From contig CAVPOU010000024.1 in NCBI GenBank assembly GCA_963707125.1, positions 124,001-188,000 on the forward strand: 64,000 nt of DNA, read 5' to 3'. Below the pieces are notes generated by a model that had not been told where the DNA came from, made no database searches, and saw only the letters and a list, made by a program, of their open reading frames with translations. A program made the translations under genes and the position numbers. How positions within the stretch are numbered: the first letter of the stretch is position 1; every line of letters begins with the position of its first letter. Source of the DNA: CAVPDE01 sp963707125. GTDB taxonomy: Bacteria > Desulfobacterota > DSM-4660 > Desulfatiglandales > HGW-15. Shown piece by piece: positions 15,564-23,262 of the stretch.

Positions 15564-16106
15564 CTAGGAGTAGACATACAGGCCAACAAGGCCCAGCATT
15601 AGAATCATTACCCCTGAAAGGAAATACTGCTCTCGGTTCTCTTTCCAGAAAAGGTCAACGCTCCAACTTCTCTTGCGAGCACGAGGATAGGGCTTGAAAC
15701 GGGGCATGAGGCTTCTCACGTAAGCGGCATACTGCTTGTATTCGTCACCGTAGAGATCTTCCAGCCTGGTCATCTCTTTGCGGTATTTCCTTGGCATGTA
15801 GTTGAGGAAAAACACCCCCAGGCCGACAATAAGGAGAATCCACGCATATCCCCATGCCATGACGCAAAATCCGACCAGGAGGAACAATCTTCCCAGGTAG
15901 AGGGGGTCTCTCAGATAGGCATAGGGGCCTGAGGTCGTGAGCTCTTCCGCTCTCATCAAGTGGCCGCTCGCCCAAACGCGAATAGCCTCACCGAAGAAAA
16001 CCAGAATGCCTCCTGCAACCAGAGACCACGGATTGGGTCTTGCCAGGGCAGGCACCAACAGAATACCCACCAACACGGCTAGCGCCCTAAATAACTTCTT
16101 GCTCAT
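15564..16106 (-). CDS. Isoprenylcysteine carboxyl methyltransferase-family membrane protein
   Basis: A 180-residue protein with four or five hydrophobic segments and the ICMT/PEMT-like motifs GHLMRAEELTTSGPYAYLRDPLYLG (about residues 48-72) and a distal YGDEYKQYAAYVRSLMPRF. Bacterial members methylate small lipophilic or lipid substrates using SAM; the substrate here is unknown. It overlaps the upstream kinase-like gene by 4 bases (ATGA), so the two are translationally coupled. Confidence 0.85.
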   Translation of the reverse strand: MSKKLFRALAVLVGILLVPALARPNPWSLVAGGILVFFGEAIRVWASGHLMRAEELTTSGPYAYLRDPLYLGRLFLLVGFCVMAWGYAWILLIVGLGVFFLNYMPRKYRKEMTRLEDLYGDEYKQYAAYVRSLMPRFKPYPRARKRSWSVDLFWKENREQYFLSGVMILMLGLVGLYVYS

Positions 16107-16690
16107 TGAAACCTCTTGATCATGCGGTAGAGGAAAAACATTCTGGGTGGTTCACCCCGACCAAAGAAGTTCTTCTCTACTTTATACAGCCTCTCAAGGT
16201 CAAGTAAGATGATATTCCTGAAAATCCACCCGTCGATCAAAGGCACTCGCCCTTTCACATAGGCCGTGGAGAAGTCAATCACAGAAGGGCGATCTTGATC
16301 CACCAGGATATTCCTCTGATGAAGATCCCCATGGGCAACGCCTCTGTCATGAATGCCATGGATCAGCGACACCAACTCCTTGAAGCAGGACTCGCTCAGT
16401 TCTCCAATTTTCATTTTATCCAGAGGCCGCCCCATGACTGTCGAAATCTGAATCACATGGGGTGATGGACGATTGATGAAGGAGGGGACGCCGGCCATGC
16501 CTTCCAGCCTTCTGAGAGCCGCCTCCTCCCAAGAGAGGGAGATTCTTCCAAAGAGTCGAGGGATGAAAGGGGCCCCGCTGTACTCCTTGGTAATGATATC
16601 CCCTTCCCTGCGAACGGAAGCCTTCCACACATTCCTCGGGCGATAGGGGACATGGTCTTGTTTCGGTTGATCAGGCGAAATTTCTCTCAT
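16103..16690 (-). CDS. Lipopolysaccharide/Kdo kinase-like small kinase
   Basis: The 195-residue protein is of the RIO/Kdo-kinase-like fold. The catalytic loop GVAHGDLHQRNILV (about residues 116-129) and the metal-binding VIDFSTAYV segment are intact, as is an N-terminal KEYSG with a putative ATP-binding lysine. It is shorter than typical KdkA or WaaP proteins. It overlaps the membrane methyltransferase gene by 4 bases, which hints that the pair modifies the same envelope lipid; that link is inference. Confidence 0.8.
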   Translation of the reverse strand: MREISPDQPKQDHVPYRPRNVWKASVRREGDIITKEYSGAPFIPRLFGRISLSWEEAALRRLEGMAGVPSFINRPSPHVIQISTVMGRPLDKMKIGELSESCFKELVSLIHGIHDRGVAHGDLHQRNILVDQDRPSVIDFSTAYVKGRVPLIDGWIFRNIILLDLERLYKVEKNFFGRGEPPRMFFLYRMIKRFQ

Positions 16691-16959
16691 GCTCCGACTA
16701 TGATTTTTCAGCGATCCTTCCCTTCAACGCCACCTTCGCTATTAAACTGGACTGAAGGAAGGACTGAATGGGGATACGAGAGAAATGAAGGTATCACAGG
16801 GCATTTCAAAATCAAAGCAATAACCTCTTCAAGTTGACACGGCTCAAGGCGTTTATTATATTCCTCCATATCCCGAGTCCCTCTTTCCGGACAAAGAAAT
16901 ACATGGTGCTAAGATCATCCTCCCGGTCACGTGCTCTGTGGCCGCCCCTATGAGGAACA

Positions 16960-18717
16960 ATGAAAAAAGCTTTCTTATTCCTGCTAATCGTCCTCCTCGC
17001 AAAAACCCTGTATGCCCCTCTTTCGTGGGCTTCAACGGTCAAGGTCGATGTCATTCAGTCTCAGGACCGCTATGAAGCCGGGACAAGTCATCCTTTGCTC
17101 TTTCGCCTTTCCATTGCCGACAAGTGGTTCATTCATGGCCCTGCCAAAGCGGAAGACCTGGTCCCGACTGAATTCGCTTTCGAAGATCACCCGCGAATAA
17201 GAATCAAGGACCTTGTTTTTCCCATCACCGAGAACATGAAACTGGATTACGTCTCCGAGCCCGTTGCCCTTTTTTCCGGGGAAATCTTGGTGAGGGGGAC
17301 CTTGGCCCTCCCGGAGGATACACCTCACGGGGAACATGTCCTCAAAGGAGAGCTCTCCTATATGGCCTGTTCCGTGTCCTCATGCATGCCGCCGGAAAAC
17401 ATTCCCTTGTCCATATCCCTGACGGTGGTCCCGCCGGGGTCGGTCACCAAGGCCGTCAACCAGGAAATATTCCTGGCTTATGAAAAAGGGATCAACACGG
17501 GCATGGGTGTGGGGACCGGCCTTTGGCTCACCCTCATCGGGTTTTTCGTTGGAGGCTTGGCCCTCAACCTGACTCCTTGCATCTATCCTTTGATTCCCAT
17601 CACGGTTTCCTATTTCGGCGGAAGAGAACAGGGCCGTGGGGCCACGGCGATCCATGCATTCCTGTACCTGGTGGGGCTGGCCGCCATGAATTCCATCCTG
17701 GGAGTGTGGGCCTCTTTATCAGGTCGGATGGTCGGCTCAGCGCTCCAGCACCCGGTGGTTCTTGTTCTCATGGCATGCCTATTCATTGCTTTTGCCACAA
17801 GCTCTTTCGGCCTCTGGGAGCTTCGTCTTCCGGCGGGGCTGACAAGAGCGGCATCCAGGCGCTTCAGTGGCTATTTCGGAACGCTCTTCATGGGCCTGAC
17901 TATAGGCATCATCGCTGCACCCTGCCTCGGGCCTTTTATCCTGGGACTTCTCACCTATGTAGCCCAGAAGGGCGACCCCGTCATGGGGTTTCTTTCCTTC
18001 TTCGCCCTCAGCATCGGGCTCGGGCTCCCCCTGGCCGTTCTGGCCTTTTTCTCGGGCGCTGTGACCCGCTTGCCCTTCTCAGGGGACTGGATGCTGTGGA
18101 TCAGGAAATTCATGGGTTGGGTTCTTATCGCCATGGCTGCGTACATGATCAGTTCCCTTATCCCGGAGGAGTGGGGAAGATCTTCGCTCCTGGCCCTCAT
18201 CCCCCTGGCCGCCGCCATTCATCTCGGATGGCTGGATAGGACCGGTGCCGGCCACCGCCGCTTCAGGATCTTCAAGAAAATATTCGGAGTCGCTCTCGTG
18301 CTGGGAGTCTTCGCGTATCTTGGAGTTGCGACCCAGAAAGCAGAGGCGATCCCATGGGTCCCCTACGAGGAACCTCTTCTTGCTCAAGCGGCAAGGGAGA
18401 AGAAGCCCGTGATCATAGACTTCTATGCAGACTGGTGCGGACCTTGCCGGGCCATGGATAGCAAGGTTTTCACAGATCGTGAGGTCATTGAACTGAGCCG
18501 GCAATTCCTTCCCGTCCGGCTGGACCTTACCCGCCGTCAGCCTCATCAGGATGAGATTCTTCGCCGGTACAGCATTAAAGGAGTCCCCACCATCCTTTTC
18601 TTCAATACCGAAGGCAAGGAAGTAACGTCACTCAGGGTCGAAGAGTACATGGACAAAAAAGAGATCCTGCAAAGAATGAGGAATCTCCTTCCCAAAGCGT
18701 CCTCCGGCCGCCAATAG
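16960..18717 (+). CDS. dsbD: Thiol:disulfide interchange protein DsbD
   Basis: DsbD carries reducing power from cytoplasmic thioredoxin to the periplasm. The 585-residue protein has a signal peptide (about 1-25), an N-terminal DsbD-alpha domain with YMACSVSSCMPP cysteines, about eight TM helices with the membrane cysteines in LTPCIYPLIP and AAPCLGPF, and a C-terminal thioredoxin domain with ADWCGPCR (about residue 500). All six redox cysteines are present and length is normal. It is a single gene with gene-free flanks: 16691-16959 upstream shows nothing recognisable and 18718-18790 downstream has only a weak GC-rich hairpin. Confidence 0.95.
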   Translation: MKKAFLFLLIVLLAKTLYAPLSWASTVKVDVIQSQDRYEAGTSHPLLFRLSIADKWFIHGPAKAEDLVPTEFAFEDHPRIRIKDLVFPITENMKLDYVSEPVALFSGEILVRGTLALPEDTPHGEHVLKGELSYMACSVSSCMPPENIPLSISLTVVPPGSVTKAVNQEIFLAYEKGINTGMGVGTGLWLTLIGFFVGGLALNLTPCIYPLIPITVSYFGGREQGRGATAIHAFLYLVGLAAMNSILGVWASLSGRMVGSALQHPVVLVLMACLFIAFATSSFGLWELRLPAGLTRAASRRFSGYFGTLFMGLTIGIIAAPCLGPFILGLLTYVAQKGDPVMGFLSFFALSIGLGLPLAVLAFFSGAVTRLPFSGDWMLWIRKFMGWVLIAMAAYMISSLIPEEWGRSSLLALIPLAAAIHLGWLDRTGAGHRRFRIFKKIFGVALVLGVFAYLGVATQKAEAIPWVPYEEPLLAQAAREKKPVIIDFYADWCGPCRAMDSKVFTDREVIELSRQFLPVRLDLTRRQPHQDEILRRYSIKGVPTILFFNTEGKEVTSLRVEEYMDKKEILQRMRNLLPKASSGRQ

Positions 18718-18790
18718 AGTGTCCCAGCGTCGATCAGAGGCCCTCCCCGGGAAGGGCTCCCCTTCGGGATCGGCCTGCCATATTTTTCTC

Positions 18791-18819
18791 TTGACACATA
18801 GTTATATTATGGCTAGATT
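18791..18819 (+). promoter_or_regulatory. Sigma-70-type promoter upstream of the bam cluster
   Basis: TTGACA (18791-18796), a 17-base spacer and TAGATT (18814-18819) form a strong consensus promoter about 410 bases before bamB. The spacer contains CATAGTTATAT, an 11-mer that recurs in the promoter region of the PilZ gene near 49800. The long leader carries the small reading frame 18853-19194. Confidence 0.65.
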
Positions 18820-18852
18820 GTAGTTACAATTTAGAAGATCGGCAACCAGAGA

Positions 18853-19194
18853 ATGCTCCAAATCGAATGTCAAATCAAATGGTTGCTTTCCTTCCAACGT
18901 GTGGTGCTTTTGGAGGCAAAAGAAATGCCAGACGAGAAAAAACCTACCAGTGGAGCCCCACGGGCAGGAGCCAGTGGCACCTGCGGTACGGCGCAACCCG
19001 CCGAAGCTCCAGTCCTCCTTCGCCAAGGCTTCGGAGGACACCCGCATTCCTCCACGGTCGGCAGACCGTTGCTTCCTGCGAAGGCGGGTGAATCCAAGCA
19101 CCCTTCTTCCTGTATAAAACGCGGAAAGATCAAACTGGAAGTGTATGGCAAAGAGGTGGTGGAGTGGAATTCAAACGGCCACAACCACCGTTAG
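18853..19194 (+). CDS. Possible small protein in the bam leader, interrupted by a palindromic repeat
   Basis: This open frame of 113 codons lies between the bam promoter and bamB. A start at the internal ATG (MPDEKKPT, 18925) is also possible. The ends look protein-like (N-terminal MPDEKKPT; C-terminal IKRGKIKLEVYGKEVVEW), but the middle is Gly/Pro/Arg-rich and is read from a palindromic stretch, GTCCTCC...GGAGGAC at about 19009-19036. I infer a small gene into which a repeat was inserted in frame, but it may simply be noncoding leader. No family recognised. Confidence 0.3.
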   Translation: MLQIECQIKWLLSFQRVVLLEAKEMPDEKKPTSGAPRAGASGTCGTAQPAEAPVLLRQGFGGHPHSSTVGRPLLPAKAGESKHPSSCIKRGKIKLEVYGKEVVEWNSNGHNHR

Positions 19195-19229
19195 GACCGT
19201 CCCGTTGATTCTATGTAAGGGGTAAGAAA

Positions 19230-21239
19230 ATGAGGTACGCAGAGACAGGGTTTAATTTGGAAATTGATCTAACCCGGGGAAGCATCGAGAGGGTACAGAC
19301 TGACCCAAGATTAACCGAACTTCATCTGGGGGGTCTAGGCACTAACGCCAAGATATTATGGGATAGGGTTCCCGCCGATGTTGAACCCTTTTCTCCTGAT
19401 AATCTGCTCATCTTTGCCACCGGTCTTTTGTGTGGCACACCGGCTCCCGGGGCGAACCGGACCATTATTTCTACGTATTCTCCTCAGACCTTGTTCATGG
19501 GCTATTCCATGATGGGGGGTTTTTTGGCACCGGAACTGAAGTATGCCGGTTATGACAAAGTGATCTTTCGCGGCAAGTCCCCAACCCTGGTTTATCTGTG
19601 GATAAACAACGACAAAGTCGAATTACGGGATGCCTCTCATCTCCGGGGTAAAGGCGCTATTGAAACTGCGGAACTCATTCGACAGGAGTTGAAGGAGCCG
19701 AAAGCCCAGGTGGCTGCCATCGGCCTGGCCGGTGAAAACAGGGTCTACATGGCTTCCATCGAGCAGGGCAGATCCAGTGCCAGCCGACTTGGCCTGGGCG
19801 CCGTCATGGGAGACAAAGGGTTAAAGGCCGTAGCCGTTCGCGGAACAAAGGATGTCAATATTGCCAAACCGGCTGAATTCATGAAGCTCTGCAACGAGGT
19901 GCTGCAGTATATAAAAGTCCGAGCACCCAACCTTGTTCCTGAAGTCATGCCCATTTTAGCAGGGCTTGGGTCACCGCAGGAAATGGCACATGTTGATGAG
20001 AAGTGGCACACAGAAAATTTCATGTGGGGAAATGCCCGCATCCGGAGAAAAGAATTCTGGAACAAGGAAATCGAAGAGAAGTGGAAGGATGCTCTCGAGA
20101 CAGTGCGGACGCGGCTCATCAGCTGCTACAACTGTCCGATGAAATGCGGAGCCATCATTTCCGCCCCGGGAGTTTCAACCTACATGATGAAATGCTTCAC
20201 GAAACTGACTTATACCATGGCGGCCTTTGTAGACGACCTGGATTTTGGTTTTAAAATCGCTCAGCGGGCCACGGAGTATGGAGTGGACGGATTCTCAATG
20301 CCGCAAGCGATGGCTTTCGGCTTTGAGCTCAAAGAAGCAGGCATTCTGACGGATGCGGACTTTGCAGGGTGCCCGTCCGATAACGAGGGGAAATTTTACT
20401 GGCTGCTTGACCGGATTGTTCGGCGAGAAGGGATAGGAGATGTTTTGGCCAACGGCACCTATTGGGCGGCCAAGCAGATCGGCAAGGGCGCAGAAGCCTA
20501 TGCTCACAACAACATCAAGAAACATGAGCAGCTCCCTCTCAAGCTGGGAATGCTGAATCCCATCTATTTCCTGATGTATTGTACCGGGGAAAAGATGAAC
20601 ATTACTCAAATCGAAGGGAATTTCCCCCAGGCGCCTTTTTCCACGATGGAGCTGAGAGAAGAGTTTGTGAGGGACTGGGTCCAAGCCCCTAATGATAAGT
20701 TTAAGAAATACGTTCTGGACTGGGAATTCCGCGGAGAACGCTCAATGCCATTCTATCCCCCGGTTGAAGCATGTTGTGAAATTGTCGACTGGCAAGAGAA
20801 GATGCACCACATTGATGACGCTCTCGGGTTGTGCGCCGGGTTGTCGTCCTTTCCCCTGAAGCCTCCCTACCACATACACAATTTGCCGACCTTCATCTCC
20901 TTGGCGACCGGGATCGATATGGATGAAGCCGGACTGACGCAAGTATTCAACAGAAACCGAACTCTGGTTAGAGCCATTAATGTAAGAAGAGGCTTGAGGA
21001 GAGCCGATGAGAAGCCGCCGGAAGACCATTGGAAGAAGAGGTTTCCCGAGCTTGAAGCTCAGCTCCTGGATGGCTACTACAAATTCAAGGGGTGGAATCA
21101 GGAGGGCATTCCCACGAAGGAGTCTTTGCATGAATTGGGTTTGGATTACGTTGCCGAAGACTTAATCCAGAGGGGCATCTTGACGGACAACGAAGGCACT
21201 CCCTCCAAGGAGAGTTCGTCGGAAACAAAGAAGAAATAA
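19230..21239 (+). CDS. bamB: Class II benzoyl-CoA reductase, tungsten subunit BamB
   Basis: BamB is the AOR-family W-bis-pyranopterin enzyme that reduces benzoyl-CoA to the cyclic dienoyl-CoA. The 669-residue frame matches BamB along its whole length as I recall it. The [4Fe-4S] cysteines C299, C302 and C306 (CYNCPMKC) are present, with a further Cys in ALGLCAGL. The active-site residues I recall from the Geobacter structure, E251, E257, H260 and C322, fall at exactly those positions (EMAHVDEKWH; MKCFTKL). The ATG follows AGGGG. It leads the run bamB-C-D-E-F under the promoter at 18791. This copy should be catalytically competent. Confidence 0.95.
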   Translation: MRYAETGFNLEIDLTRGSIERVQTDPRLTELHLGGLGTNAKILWDRVPADVEPFSPDNLLIFATGLLCGTPAPGANRTIISTYSPQTLFMGYSMMGGFLAPELKYAGYDKVIFRGKSPTLVYLWINNDKVELRDASHLRGKGAIETAELIRQELKEPKAQVAAIGLAGENRVYMASIEQGRSSASRLGLGAVMGDKGLKAVAVRGTKDVNIAKPAEFMKLCNEVLQYIKVRAPNLVPEVMPILAGLGSPQEMAHVDEKWHTENFMWGNARIRRKEFWNKEIEEKWKDALETVRTRLISCYNCPMKCGAIISAPGVSTYMMKCFTKLTYTMAAFVDDLDFGFKIAQRATEYGVDGFSMPQAMAFGFELKEAGILTDADFAGCPSDNEGKFYWLLDRIVRREGIGDVLANGTYWAAKQIGKGAEAYAHNNIKKHEQLPLKLGMLNPIYFLMYCTGEKMNITQIEGNFPQAPFSTMELREEFVRDWVQAPNDKFKKYVLDWEFRGERSMPFYPPVEACCEIVDWQEKMHHIDDALGLCAGLSSFPLKPPYHIHNLPTFISLATGIDMDEAGLTQVFNRNRTLVRAINVRRGLRRADEKPPEDHWKKRFPELEAQLLDGYYKFKGWNQEGIPTKESLHELGLDYVAEDLIQRGILTDNEGTPSKESSSETKKK

Positions 21240-21445
21240 GGTAACTGCTCAGGTGTTTAGGCTGAAGGCTGAAGACTGAAGGGAAATAATGATCATCCAT
21301 GACGCACTCACCTGCCAACCTGCCTGCCGCGCCCGCGCAGGCAGGCGTATCCAAACGATCTTGGCTTTGTGTGATCGCGCATGTCTTTTCCTTCAGTCTA
21401 TCTACCTGAGTAATTACGAAATAAGGTGAAGAGGGGATAGCCGTC

Positions 21446-21994
21446 ATGGGTGAGAAAAAAAAGAAAATCGTCAAAACGATAAAAGTTGATCTTGATAAAT
21501 GCAACGGTTGCCGGGCATGCGAGGTCGTCTGCTCCGCCTTTCACGCTGCGCCGAAATACAGCAGCAATAACCCGGCAAGGTCTCGTATTCGGGTGATTCA
21601 TGAACCACTCAAAGACGTCTATGTTCCTGTGTACGCGGGTGAGTATGCTAAATCCGAATGCATGGGCAGAGACAAATATGTGATTGACGGAAAGGAATAC
21701 GACGAGTGCAGCTTCTGCAGGGCTTCCTGCCCGTCCAGGGACCTCTTCAAAGAACCCGATTCCGGTCTCCCTCTCAAATGCGACATGTGTGAAGACGATC
21801 CAAAGCAGGAGAAGCCCTTGTGTGTTCAGTGGTGCTTGAATGATGCCCTGATTTACGAAGAAAGGGAAGAGGAAGTAGAAGAAGAAGTGAAGCAGGAGGA
21901 CGTGGAGATAGGATTGGAATCCATGATAGACAAATACGGGTTGCAGAAGGTCATGGATACCGTTGCCCGAGTGTCCCTGTCAAAGAAGGGCTAA
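21446..21994 (+). CDS. bamC: BamC, ferredoxin-like electron transfer subunit
   Basis: The 182-residue iron-sulfur protein resembles DMSO-reductase-type B subunits. Its cysteine groups are CNGCRACEVVC (about residues 20-30), CSFCRASC (about 91-98) and CDMCEDDP...CVQWC (about 112-130). In class II benzoyl-CoA reductase it binds BamB and carries electrons to the tungsten site. It follows bamB after about 200 bases. That gap holds a GCAGGCAG-type inverted repeat and no gene. The acidic Glu-rich C-terminal stretch (EEREEEVEEEV) is notable. Confidence 0.92.
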   Translation: MGEKKKKIVKTIKVDLDKCNGCRACEVVCSAFHAAPKYSSNNPARSRIRVIHEPLKDVYVPVYAGEYAKSECMGRDKYVIDGKEYDECSFCRASCPSRDLFKEPDSGLPLKCDMCEDDPKQEKPLCVQWCLNDALIYEEREEEVEEEVKQEDVEIGLESMIDKYGLQKVMDTVARVSLSKKG

Positions 21995-22029
21995 AACCTT
22001 AAGGCAAAAGAAGAGGACAAAGGAAAACA

Positions 22030-23181
22030 GTGGAAACTGTAGCGCCCTACAAAGAGATCATCGATGTCATCAAAGCGAGCGGTGGAGACGCCTTCAAGAG
22101 ATGCTTCCAGTGCGGATTGTGCGATGTGGTTTGTCCGTGGAACAAGGTCCGGACCTTCAGCATGCGCAAACTCGTCCGAGAGGCCACGTTCGGTTTGACG
22201 GAGATAGAGAGTGAAGATATCTGGCTTTGCACGACCTGCGGAAGATGCCCTCAGCAGTGCCCCAGGGACGTCAAGCAGATCGATTCCGGGATAGCCTTGC
22301 GCAGGGTTGCCACGGAATATGGGGTTTTTCCCAAACCGGTCAAACCGGTTCGCACAGTAAACGCAGGCCTCGTTGCTCAAGGAAACCCCTTCGGTGAAGA
22401 GCGGGAAAAGAGGGCAAGTTGGGCGGAAGGGCTTTCTGTCAATACCTTCACCGAGGGCATGGACATTTTGTATTTCCCCGGCTGCTATCTCTGCTATGAC
22501 CCAAGATCAAAAAAGGTCGCTCGAGCCACAGCCAATATCCTCAACAAGGCAGGGGTCGATTTCGGGATCCTGGGTTCCATGGAGAATTGCTGTGGAGAAA
22601 GCATCCGCAAGACGGGCGATGAGGCCTTGTTCAAACGCCTGGCCAGGGAAAACATCAAAGCCTTCATCGATCATGGGGTGAAAAAAATCCTGGTTTCTTC
22701 CCCGCATTGCTACCATACCTTCAAGAACGAGTATCCCGATTTCAGGGTGAACTTCGAGGTGGTTCACATCTCTCAATACTTGTTCCAGCTTGTCAAAGAG
22801 GGAAGGCTTGAGTTCACCAAGGAGTATGGAAAGAAAGTGACCTATCACGACCCCTGTTACCTGGGTCGACACAATGGCATCTTCGAGGAGCCTCGAGGGA
22901 TCTTAAAGAAGGTCCCCGGTTTAGAGCTGGCGGAGTTGCCTGAGTCGCGGATCGACAGTCTCTGCTGCGGAGGGGGAGGCGGCAGGGTTTGGATGGAAAC
23001 TCAAAAGGGTGAAAGATTCTCCGACCTCAGAATGGAACAGGCGATTGGGGTCGGGGCTGAGGTGCTGGTCACTTCCTGCCCTTACTGCATCACCATGTTC
23101 GAGGACAGCCGATTGACCCTGAATGCCACTGAAAAAATAGAGGTTAAGGACATCACGGAGATCATTCAGGAAGTGATTTAA
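22030..23181 (+). CDS. bamD: BamD, HdrD-like iron-sulfur subunit
   Basis: This 383-residue protein resembles the heterodisulfide reductase D/GlpC family. It has N-terminal ferredoxin motifs (CFQCGLCDVVCPW about residues 18-30 and CTTCGRCPQQCP about 60-71) and two CCG domains (CYLCY...NCCGES and CYLGRHN...CCGGGGGR). In the Bam complex this subunit relays electrons between BamE/F and BamC. It begins with GTG 35 bases after bamC. All cluster cysteines appear intact. Confidence 0.92.
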   Translation: METVAPYKEIIDVIKASGGDAFKRCFQCGLCDVVCPWNKVRTFSMRKLVREATFGLTEIESEDIWLCTTCGRCPQQCPRDVKQIDSGIALRRVATEYGVFPKPVKPVRTVNAGLVAQGNPFGEEREKRASWAEGLSVNTFTEGMDILYFPGCYLCYDPRSKKVARATANILNKAGVDFGILGSMENCCGESIRKTGDEALFKRLARENIKAFIDHGVKKILVSSPHCYHTFKNEYPDFRVNFEVVHISQYLFQLVKEGRLEFTKEYGKKVTYHDPCYLGRHNGIFEEPRGILKKVPGLELAELPESRIDSLCCGGGGGRVWMETQKGERFSDLRMEQAIGVGAEVLVTSCPYCITMFEDSRLTLNATEKIEVKDITEIIQEVI

Positions 23182-23262
23182 GTTGAAGAAATCGTGATGA
23201 GGTGAAAGAAAGTGGAAAACGTGCTAAAAATTAAAGATCATATTGGATAAAGGCGGATAGAA

